From assembly GCA_029974855.1 (NCBI GenBank), contig JARKQO010000496.1, forward strand, positions 1-21,184: DNA of 21,184 bases, in the 5' to 3' direction. How positions within the stretch are numbered: the stretch's first letter is position 1; each line of letters begins with the position of its first letter. Made by a program: the position numbers and the translations under genes. Under the pieces are notes generated by a model. That model had not been told where the DNA came from and did not search any database. It worked only from the letters and a program-made list of their open reading frames with translations. Shown in pieces: positions 15,738-21,184 of the stretch. The stretch comes from Eubacteriales bacterium (lineage in GTDB: Bacteria > Bacillota_A > Clostridia > Christensenellales > Aristaeellaceae).

Positions 15738-15778
15738 GCCCTGGGAGCGGCGCTGCCGCCCCGGGAAAGGACGCGACC

Positions 15779-17743
15779 ATGGATTTCTTGCCCGTGAGCC
15801 TTCAGGAATGCCGTCAGCGGGGCTGGGAGGCCCCGGATTTTGTGTTTGTGGTGGGGGAGGCCTATGTGGACCACCCCTCCTTTGGTCAGGCCATCATCAG
15901 CCGGGTGCTGGAAAAGGCCGGGTACCGGGTGGCCATGCTCTGCCTGCCGGATTTTCAAAGCGCCGATGATTTCAAGCGCTTTGGCAAGCCCAGGCTGGGC
16001 TTTTTGGTAACCTCCGGAGTCATCGACAGCATGGTGAACCATTATACCGCCGCCAAAAAGCGCAGAAGCGAGGACGCCTATGCCCCCGGCGGCCGGCCGG
16101 GCCTGCGGCCGGACCGGGCGGTGACGGTGTACTGCAACCGCATCCACCAGGCCTATCCCGGCACGCCCATTATCATCGGCGGCGTGGAGGCATCTTTGCG
16201 GCGCTTCTCCCACTATGACTATTGGGACCACAAGGTGCGCCGCAGCGTTTTGGTGGACTCCGCCGCCACCTTGCTGCTCTACGGCATGGGGGAGAACACG
16301 GTGCTGGCCTGCGCCCAGTGGCTCCGGCGGGGCATGCCCCCGGAGGAGCTGCCCGGCCTGACGGGCTGCTGCTACATGGCCAAGGAGCCGCCCCAGGGGG
16401 CCGTCGTTCTGCCCTCCCACCGGGAGGTGTGCGCCCACAAGGAGGCCTATGCCCGGGCCTTTCTGGTGGAGCACGAGCAGCAGGACCCCATCCGGGGCCA
16501 ATGCCTTTGCCAGGAGCAGGACCCCCAGCGTTTTGTGGTGCAAAACCCGCCCGCTCTGCCCTTGACCCGGGAGGAGCTGGATCAGGTCTATGCCCTTCCC
16601 TATACCCGGCTGGCGCATCCTACTTATGATGCCTTGGGGGGCGTGCCCGCCTTGGGGGAGGTGCGCTTCTCCCTGTCCGCAGTGCGGGGCTGCTTTGGCT
16701 CCTGCAGCTTTTGCGCCCTGACCTTCCACCAGGGGCGCATCGTATCCTCCCGCAGCGAAAGCTCCCTTTTGGAGGAGGCGAAGCTGCTGAGCCAGCTTCC
16801 TGATTTCAAGGGCTATATCCACGACGTGGGAGGGCCCACCGCCAACTTCCGGGCCCCGGCCTGCGACAAGCAGCTGAAAAGCGGCGCGTGCAAAAACAGG
16901 CAATGCCTCTACCCCAAGCCTTGCAAGCACCTGAAGGTGAGCCACCGGGAGCTGGCGGAGCTGCTGGGAAAAATGCGGCGGCTGCCCCGGATCAAGAAGG
17001 TGTTCCTCCGCTCCGGCCTGCGCTACGACTACCTGATGGCGGACCCGGACCCCGCCTTCTTTACGGATCTGTGCCGCCACCACATCAGCGGGCAGCTGAA
17101 GGTGGCCCCGGAGCACATCTCCCCCCGGGTGCTGGCCATGATGGGCAAGCCCGGCCGGGAGGTGTATGAGCGCTTTGTGCAGCGCTACGAGGCCGTGAAC
17201 CAGCGGCTGGGCCTGAAGCAATACCTGGTGCCCTATTTGATGAGCAGCCACCCCGGCAGCACCTTGGAGGACGCGGTGATGCTGGCGGAATACCTGCGGG
17301 ACACCGGCTGCCAGCCCGAGCAGGTGCAGGACTTCTACCCCACCCCCGGAACCCTCAGCACCTGTATGTACTACACAGGCCTGGACCCCCGGACCCTGGA
17401 GCCGGTGTTCGTGGCAACCTCTCCCCGGGACAAGGCCATGCAGCGGGCGCTGCTCCAATGGAAGAACCCCAAAAACCGCCCATTGATCCGGGAAGCCCTG
17501 CGGCTCACTGGCCGGGAGGACCTGATCGGCCATGGAAAAAAGGCGCTGATCCCCCCGGAGGGCGGCGGGGGATACAGAGGCGGCCCCAGGCAGGGGGCCG
17601 GGCCTGATGGCCCAGGGCGCTCCGGCCCGCCGGTGCGGGGCGGCGGGCGTTCCGGTCCGGCGGCGGCACGGGGCCAAAGCGCCGGGCGGAAGAAAAGCCC
17701 GGGGTCCCGAACCCCCTCCAGACCGGCCCGGGGCAGAGGCTAG
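15779..17743 (+). CDS. YgiQ-family radical SAM protein
   Basis: A 654-residue radical SAM protein of the YgiQ family, whose reaction is not established. The N-terminal domain (about 1-290) includes VVGEAYVDHPSFG and IIIGGVEASLRRFSHYDYW, both characteristic of the family. The radical SAM domain has the 4Fe-4S motif CFGSCSFC with Cys305, 309 and 312. A second cysteine group at 362, 371, 376 and 382 follows GGPTANFRAPAC and may bind another metal. DFYPTPGTLSTCMYYTG opens the C-terminal domain. The last 70 residues are Gly/Arg/Pro-rich and probably disordered, with a tandem decapeptide at 613-632. The ATG at 15779 has AAAGGA 7 bases upstream. The gene has its own promoter and terminator. I am confident of the family but do not assign a substrate. 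Confidence 0.93.
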   Translation: MDFLPVSLQECRQRGWEAPDFVFVVGEAYVDHPSFGQAIISRVLEKAGYRVAMLCLPDFQSADDFKRFGKPRLGFLVTSGVIDSMVNHYTAAKKRRSEDAYAPGGRPGLRPDRAVTVYCNRIHQAYPGTPIIIGGVEASLRRFSHYDYWDHKVRRSVLVDSAATLLLYGMGENTVLACAQWLRRGMPPEELPGLTGCCYMAKEPPQGAVVLPSHREVCAHKEAYARAFLVEHEQQDPIRGQCLCQEQDPQRFVVQNPPALPLTREELDQVYALPYTRLAHPTYDALGGVPALGEVRFSLSAVRGCFGSCSFCALTFHQGRIVSSRSESSLLEEAKLLSQLPDFKGYIHDVGGPTANFRAPACDKQLKSGACKNRQCLYPKPCKHLKVSHRELAELLGKMRRLPRIKKVFLRSGLRYDYLMADPDPAFFTDLCRHHISGQLKVAPEHISPRVLAMMGKPGREVYERFVQRYEAVNQRLGLKQYLVPYLMSSHPGSTLEDAVMLAEYLRDTGCQPEQVQDFYPTPGTLSTCMYYTGLDPRTLEPVFVATSPRDKAMQRALLQWKNPKNRPLIREALRLTGREDLIGHGKKALIPPEGGGGYRGGPRQGAGPDGPGRSGPPVRGGGRSGPAAARGQSAGRKKSPGSRTPSRPARGRG

Positions 17744-17772
17744 AGGAAGATAACCCAAAAACCATCCCACAC

Positions 17773-17808
17773 AAAAAGGACGGCCTCCTCCCGGGCGCGT
17801 CCTTTTTT
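17773..17808. terminator. Bidirectional terminator between the convergent ygiQ-like and cotF-like genes
   Basis: A 10-bp perfect stem (17773-17782 with 17798-17807) encloses a 15-base loop, with five A on the left arm and six T on the right. The A and T runs lie on opposite sides, so it can end transcription from both directions. It lies 30 bases after the YgiQ stop and 26 bases beyond the CotF-like stop. Confidence 0.85.
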
Positions 17809-17833
17809 GTCACGGTCCTCTACAGCGCTTCCC

Positions 17834-18085
17834 TTACTGCGCTCCCCCGGCGAACTTGTTTTTCACGGCGGTAACCTTCTGCTGCTCCGCCTGCTGCGCG
17901 GGATACCAGCCCCGCTGGGACATCTTCTGGTAGATGCCGTCCTGCATGCACAGGCTCTCCTTGAGGGCGTTGTTAAAGGCACTATGCACATTTTGCGTGC
18001 CGGACTCGATGGCACCGTGCATGTACAGGCCGCATACGCCCTTGGTGGTCTGGAGAAGGTTCTCCATAATGTTTTGATCGTTCAT
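17834..18085 (-). CDS. CotF-family spore coat protein, C-terminal-half type
   Basis: An 83-residue protein matching the Coat_F family: KGVCGLYMHGAIESGTQNV, then a helix with AFNNALKESLCMQDGIYQKM, ending QRGWYPAQQAEQQKV. The GWYP near the end of the helix pair and the HGAIES turn are family marks. Members are structural components of the spore coat made in the mother cell. The ATG at 18085 has AAGGAGG 7 bases upstream, and that site overlaps the stop of the 57-residue gene before it, so the pair should be co-translated. Spore coat location is inferred from the family; no sporulation sigma-factor promoter is visible. Confidence 0.88.
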   Translation of the reverse strand: MNDQNIMENLLQTTKGVCGLYMHGAIESGTQNVHSAFNNALKESLCMQDGIYQKMSQRGWYPAQQAEQQKVTAVKNKFAGGAQ

Positions 18086-18097
18086 GGCTTTCCCTCC

Positions 18098-18271
18098 TTA
18101 TACCACCTGGTAGAGTTGTTGAAAAATCTGGTTGTGGGTGTTGGCCAGCTGCTGGACGTAGCTTTTCAGCTCCGGGTCCGTCAGGGCCTGGGCGGCCTGG
18201 TCGCATTGGGTTTTGAGGAATTTTTCGTGGTTCAGGGCATCCTCCAGATACATGAGTTCCTTGGGACTCAT
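18098..18271 (-). CDS. Small CotF-like coat-associated protein, N-terminal-half type
   Basis: A 57-residue protein starting MSPKELMYLEDALNHEKF and ending QQLYQVV. It is predicted all-helical, as two helices separated by the TDPEL turn. The pattern DPxLxxxY followed by an amphipathic helix resembles the N-terminal half of CotF from Bacillus (comparison from memory). The ATG at 18271 has GGAGG 7 bases upstream. The TAA stop is part of the ribosome binding site TAAGGAGG of the following 83-residue gene, a 12-base gap. The pairing and spacing argue strongly that this is a real gene despite its size. The function is probably structural in the spore coat, together with its partner (inference). Confidence 0.8.
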   Translation of the reverse strand: MSPKELMYLEDALNHEKFLKTQCDQAAQALTDPELKSYVQQLANTHNQIFQQLYQVV

Positions 18272-18322
18272 ATCATCACCTCCAGGGCTATTGTGGCCTC
18301 CTGGCAGGCATTCTATTCCCAG

Positions 18323-18341
18323 AAAAGGAAGGGGGCTTCCT
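18323..18341 (-). terminator. Weak terminator after the HEAT-like gene
   Basis: On the minus strand a 6-bp stem AGGAAG/CTTCCT (18341-18336 with 18331-18326) with a four-C loop is followed by a run of T broken by C. It begins on the first base of the stop codon of the upstream gene. The stem is short, so partial read-through into the coat genes is likely. Confidence 0.35.
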
Positions 18342-18844
18342 CACAGCATGGACAGGATTTCCGCGGCGTCCTTCATCACCAGGGGCTTCATGTTCTCCGT
18401 ATACCCGGACAGGTCCAGACGCTCCAGCGTTTCCTTGATCTTGCCCTTAAGCCCCGGCTTATGGGGAACCACATCCGCCAAGGCCCGGATGCATTGCCTG
18501 GCGGTAATGGCCTTCTCGTCCTGGGTATGGGCCAAAAAGCGGTCAAAAACCGCGTCCAGCTTTCCCTGTCCGTCCCATCTGGCGTTGGCGGCCAGCAGAA
18601 AAATCCCCCGGGTGCGGTGAAAGGAATGCTTGCTGTCCATCAGCTCCGCAAAGGTGTCCATGTAAGGGTATACGTCCGGGGATGTCTCCGAGCGGAAGGA
18701 AAGCAGCAGCAAGGCCGCCAGGGCTTTTTCATTTTGGCTTGCCGTAAGCGTACCCACCAGCTCCCGGATGTCCTCCCGGGTCAGCCTCCCGCTTTGTTCC
18801 TCCAAGGCCTGCTTTTCTTCCAAGCTTAGCTTTTTGATTTCCAC
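18341..18844 (-). CDS. HEAT-like helical repeat protein (often labelled SufBD-like in Clostridia)
   Basis: A 167-residue cytoplasmic protein made almost wholly of helices. The repeating pattern (RTRGIFLLAANARWDG, ITARQCIRALADVV, KPLVMKDAAEILSML) resembles a HEAT/ARM-type repeat. Related Clostridia proteins are sometimes named SufBD protein, but no SufB or SufD feature is visible and I do not assign Fe-S assembly. No catalytic motif is seen; a binding scaffold is the likeliest role. The GTG at 18844 is chosen because AGGAG lies 8 bases upstream; the frame stays open up to 19063, but that extension crosses the promoter and has no conserved character. The gene has its own TTGACA promoter and a weak terminator before the coat genes. 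Confidence 0.75.
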   Translation of the reverse strand: MEIKKLSLEEKQALEEQSGRLTREDIRELVGTLTASQNEKALAALLLLSFRSETSPDVYPYMDTFAELMDSKHSFHRTRGIFLLAANARWDGQGKLDAVFDRFLAHTQDEKAITARQCIRALADVVPHKPGLKGKIKETLERLDLSGYTENMKPLVMKDAAEILSML

Positions 18845-18917
18845 CCTTAGCTCTCCTCCCTTCGGCATCCGCCGTCCATGCTGCTTTTGTACCGTCTTGC
18901 TCCGGGCCCTTTCCCTG

Positions 18918-18945
18918 AGTATAGCCCTTCCCGCGCCCCTGTCAA
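18918..18945 (-). promoter_or_regulatory. Promoter for the HEAT-like gene
   Basis: On the minus strand a perfect TTGACA (18945-18940) and TATACT (18923-18918) are spaced 16 bases apart. The start would be about 18911, with a leader of about 67 bases. It is back to back with the plus-strand promoter at 18969-18998. Confidence 0.75.
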
Positions 18946-18968
18946 TCCCTGTCTTTCCCTCGCCGCAA

Positions 18969-18998
18969 TTGACAGCCTCCCTGTAAATGGAGTATGAT
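18969..18998 (+). promoter_or_regulatory. Promoter for the nucleotide-sugar dehydrogenase unit
   Basis: A perfect TTGACA (18969-18974) and TATGAT (18993-18998) are spaced 18 bases apart, with a predicted start near 19005 and a leader of about 70 bases. Its -35 mirrors that of the minus-strand promoter: TGTCAAT at 18940-18946 and ATTGACA at 18968-18974 form a 7-bp inverted repeat. Confidence 0.8.
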
Positions 18999-19076
18999 AC
19001 ACAGGTCGTAATCCAGTGATTCCGCTTGTTTCCCCGGTCCGTACCCGGCGGAATCCCATGCAAAGGAGTCGAGAGA

Positions 19077-20384
19077 ATGTCTTCATTAAAGCGGAGGATT
19101 CAGGACAAATCCGTAACGCTGGGCGTGGTAGGGCTGGGCTATGTGGGCCTGCCCCTGGCGGTGGAAAAGGCCAAGGCCGGGTTCCATGTGATCGGGTTTG
19201 ACGTGCAGCCCCAAAAGGTGGACATGGTGAACCAGGGCCACAATTATATTGGGGACGTGGTGAACGCGGATTTGGAGGAAGTGGTGAAAAGCGGCCTCCT
19301 GAAAGCCACCTCCGACTTTGCCTCCGTAGCCTCCTGCGACTGTGTGTGCATCGCCGTGCCCACCCCCCTGGACGCGCACCAACAGCCGGACATCAGCTAT
19401 GTGCGCGCCTCCACGGAAAGCATATTGCCCCATTTGCACAGGGACATGCTGGTGGTGCTGGAGTCCACCACCTACCCCGGCACCACGGAAGAGCTGATCA
19501 AGCCCATTTTGGAGCGGTCCGGGCTGGTGTGCGGCCAGGACTTCTTCCTGGCCTTCTCCCCGGAGCGGGTGGACCCGGGCAACGCCATCTACAAGACCAA
19601 GAACACCCCCAAGGTGGTGGGCGGCATTACGCCCCAGTGCACGGACATCGCCGCCACCCTCTACGAGGCTGTGCTGGAGGCCCCGGTGCACCGGGTTTCC
19701 TCCCCCGCCATCGCGGAGATGGAGAAAATATTAGAAAACACCTACCGGAATGTGAACATCGGCCTGATCAATGAGTTGGCGATCCTCTGCGACCGGATGG
19801 GGATCAACATCTGGGAGGTCATCGACGCGGCCAAGAGCAAGCCCTACGGCTTCCAGGCCTTTTATCCCGGCCCGGGCCTGGGGGGCCATTGCATTCCCCT
19901 GGACCCCTATTACCTGAGCTGGAAGGCCCGGGAGTTTGGCTTCCATACCTCCATGATCGAAAGCAGCATGATCATCAATGACCGGATGCCGGAATACTGC
20001 GCCCAGCGGGCCATGCGCGCCCTGAACGAGCGTCGCAAGGCCACCAGCGGAGCCAAGGTACTGCTGCTGGGGGTGGCCTACAAGCAGGACATCGACGATT
20101 ACCGGGAAAGCCCTGCGGTGCGGGTGCTGGAGGCCCTGGAGGACCTGGGGGCCGAAGTATCCTTCTATGATCCCTATGTGCCGGAGTTCCAGGAGCACGG
20201 CAAGCTCCGCCGGGGCATTCCCGCTTTGACCGCGGCGGTTTTGGAAGGGATGGACCTGGTGATGGTCACCACGGCCCATACCAACGTGGACTATGACTTG
20301 GTGGCCCGGCACGCCCCCCTGATTCTGGATACCAAGAACGCCATGAAGGCCGTCCGGCATCGGGAAAATATCCGCTTGCTCTAA
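19077..20384 (+). CDS. Nucleotide-sugar 6-dehydrogenase (UDP-HexNAc type, WbpA-like)
   Basis: A 435-residue NAD-dependent dehydrogenase that oxidises C6 of a UDP-sugar to the uronic acid in two steps. The NAD loop VGLGYVGLPLA is at 18-28, and VPTPLD and ESTTYPGTTEE follow. The catalytic Cys272 sits in GPGLGGHCIPLDPYYL, followed by WKAREFGF. That form, with GLGGHCIPxDPxYLxWKAREY, is what I know from UDP-GlcNAc 6-dehydrogenases such as WbpA, rather than UDP-glucose or UDP-ManNAc dehydrogenases. The C-terminal domain with GVAYKQDIDDYRESPA is also typical. The ATG at 19077 has AAGGAG 8 bases upstream; an in-frame ATG at 19026 lacks a site. It is the first gene after a strong promoter, with an oxidoreductase gene following 19 bases after its stop. 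Confidence 0.93.
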   Translation: MSSLKRRIQDKSVTLGVVGLGYVGLPLAVEKAKAGFHVIGFDVQPQKVDMVNQGHNYIGDVVNADLEEVVKSGLLKATSDFASVASCDCVCIAVPTPLDAHQQPDISYVRASTESILPHLHRDMLVVLESTTYPGTTEELIKPILERSGLVCGQDFFLAFSPERVDPGNAIYKTKNTPKVVGGITPQCTDIAATLYEAVLEAPVHRVSSPAIAEMEKILENTYRNVNIGLINELAILCDRMGINIWEVIDAAKSKPYGFQAFYPGPGLGGHCIPLDPYYLSWKAREFGFHTSMIESSMIINDRMPEYCAQRAMRALNERRKATSGAKVLLLGVAYKQDIDDYRESPAVRVLEALEDLGAEVSFYDPYVPEFQEHGKLRRGIPALTAAVLEGMDLVMVTTAHTNVDYDLVARHAPLILDTKNAMKAVRHRENIRLL

Positions 20385-20403
20385 GCGCGAAAGGAGCCAT
20401 TTC

Positions 20404-21184
20404 ATGGGTCATACGCTTCGTTACGCGCTGATTGGCTGCGGCCGGATCGCGCCCAACCACATTGCCGCCGTGCTGAAAAACCAGGACACCCTGGAGTTGG
20501 CGGCTGTTTGTGACCTGATTCCCCAGCGGATGGAGCAGGTCCTCTCCCCCTTGCCCCAGGACAGGCGGGCTTCGGTGGCCCGCTACGAGGACTATGCCCG
20601 CATGTTGGCGGAGGTGAAGCCGGACTTGGTGGCCATCGCCACCGAGAGCGGCAAGCACGGGGCCATCGGGCTGGCCTGCATCCAGGCGGGCTGCCATGTG
20701 ATCATCGAAAAGCCGCTGACCCTGTCCTTGGCGGACGGGCGGGCTTTGATCCGGGCCGCCAGGGAGCGGGGCGTGAAGCTGTGCGCCTGCCACCAGAACC
20801 GCTTCAACAAGTCCATCCAAAAAATCCGCACCGCCGTGGAGGAAAACCGCTTTGGCCGCATGCTCCACGGGGCGGCCCATGTGCGCTGGAACCGGGGGCA
20901 GGACTACTACACCCAGGCCCCCTGGCGGGGCACCTGGGAGCAGGACGGCGGCGCGCTCATGAACCAGTGCATCCACAACATCGACCTGCTGCGCTGGATG
21001 ATGGGGGAAGCGGTAACGGAGGTGTTCGCGTATACGGACAGGGTCAACCACCCCTACATCCAGGCCGAGGACCTGGGGATGGCGCTGGTGAAGTTCGCGG
21101 GCGGGCACTATGGCATCATCGAGGGGACCACCAGCGTCTACACCCAGAACCTGGAGGAGACGCTGTACATCTTCGGGGAAAAGG
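20404..21184 (+). CDS. Gfo/Idh/MocA-family oxidoreductase (possibly WbpB-like), N-terminal part
   Basis: The first 260 residues of an NAD(P)-dependent sugar dehydrogenase; the rest lies beyond the right edge. The nucleotide loop is LIGCGRIAPNH at 9-19. The family EKP motif, with the catalytic-site Lys, is at 102-104, and GGALMNQCIHNIDLLRWMMG carries the usual substrate-binding His. AAFP-type or lipoprotein signals are absent, so it is cytoplasmic. The ATG at 20404 has AAAGGAG 7 bases upstream. Being directly behind a WbpA-like 6-dehydrogenase, it could be the 3-dehydrogenase that acts on UDP-GlcNAcA (WbpB role) on the way to 2,3-diacetamido uronic acids. That is inference from order, since the family covers many sugars and inositols. 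Confidence 0.88.
   Translation, partial: MGHTLRYALIGCGRIAPNHIAAVLKNQDTLELAAVCDLIPQRMEQVLSPLPQDRRASVARYEDYARMLAEVKPDLVAIATESGKHGAIGLACIQAGCHVIIEKPLTLSLADGRALIRAARERGVKLCACHQNRFNKSIQKIRTAVEENRFGRMLHGAAHVRWNRGQDYYTQAPWRGTWEQDGGALMNQCIHNIDLLRWMMGEAVTEVFAYTDRVNHPYIQAEDLGMALVKFAGGHYGIIEGTTSVYTQNLEETLYIFGEK

Noticed and set aside
15656..17770. 704-codon minus-strand frame opposite the YgiQ gene
   Set aside because: The plus strand carries the conserved radical SAM protein with promoter, ribosome site and terminator; the minus frame has no recognisable domain.
18341..18844. Fe-S assembly protein SufB/SufD
   Set aside because: The protein is a short helical repeat without the SufBD beta-helix or its conserved residues; the label is a naming habit for related proteins.
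18845..19063. N-terminal extension of the HEAT-like protein to an ATG at 19063
   Set aside because: It would run through two strong promoters, and the GTG at 18844 has a good ribosome site.
1..21184. CRISPR array, transposon or prophage
   Set aside because: No regularly spaced repeats, terminal inverted repeats, transposase, integrase or phage structural genes were seen on either strand.

Overview
The window is GC-rich, bacterial and densely coded. Its gene set points to a spore-forming Clostridia-type Firmicute: HPr kinase/phosphorylase, a split CotF-type spore coat protein, a TSCPD-domain protein and AGGAGG-type ribosome binding sites almost everywhere. The high GC would suit a gut lineage such as Christensenellales or Oscillospirales, but that placement is inference. 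There is no tRNA, rRNA, CRISPR array, transposase or phage gene.

Layout. (A) 1-6031, minus strand: two adjoining transcription units. The first starts at about 5996 and carries a possible 25-residue micro-ORF, a TSCPD protein and miaA. The second starts from an extended -10 promoter at 4636-4664 and carries a membrane nucleotide-sugar dehydratase (CapD/FlaA1/WbpM type), tadA, a Cof-type HAD phosphatase, hprK and a ROK-family sugar kinase cut by the left edge. Genes in this unit touch or overlap. (B) 6080-7758, plus strand: one exported protein of unknown function with Ig-like domains, its own promoter and a strong terminator. The 303-base gap 5883-6185 holds the micro-ORF, the minus promoter and the plus promoter, and I see nothing else in it. 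(C) 7854-15701, plus strand: a 2,615-residue cyclic beta-1,2-glucan synthase (NdvB/ChvB type) with membrane GT84 synthase, glucoamylase-like cyclisation and GH94 phosphorylase modules. This is the largest object in the window. (D) 15729-17808, plus strand: a YgiQ-family radical SAM protein with its own extended -10 promoter, ending at a terminator that can serve both strands. (E) 17834-18945, minus strand: two small genes that look like the two halves of CotF, and a HEAT-like repeat protein with its own TTGACA promoter. (F) 18969-21184, plus strand: a UDP-HexNAc 6-dehydrogenase (WbpA type) and a Gfo/Idh/MocA oxidoreductase cut by the right edge, probably the start of a surface-polysaccharide locus.

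How it fits together. Three units deal with nucleotide sugars or glucans: the CapD-like dehydratase, the cyclic glucan synthase, and the 6-dehydrogenase/oxidoreductase pair. HprK and the ROK kinase connect the first operon to carbon-source sensing and glucose phosphorylation. miaA and tadA are tRNA anticodon-loop modification genes. The strongest candidate for follow-up is the cyclic glucan synthase in a putative Gram-positive spore-former, followed by the split CotF pair and the WbpA/WbpB-like pair.
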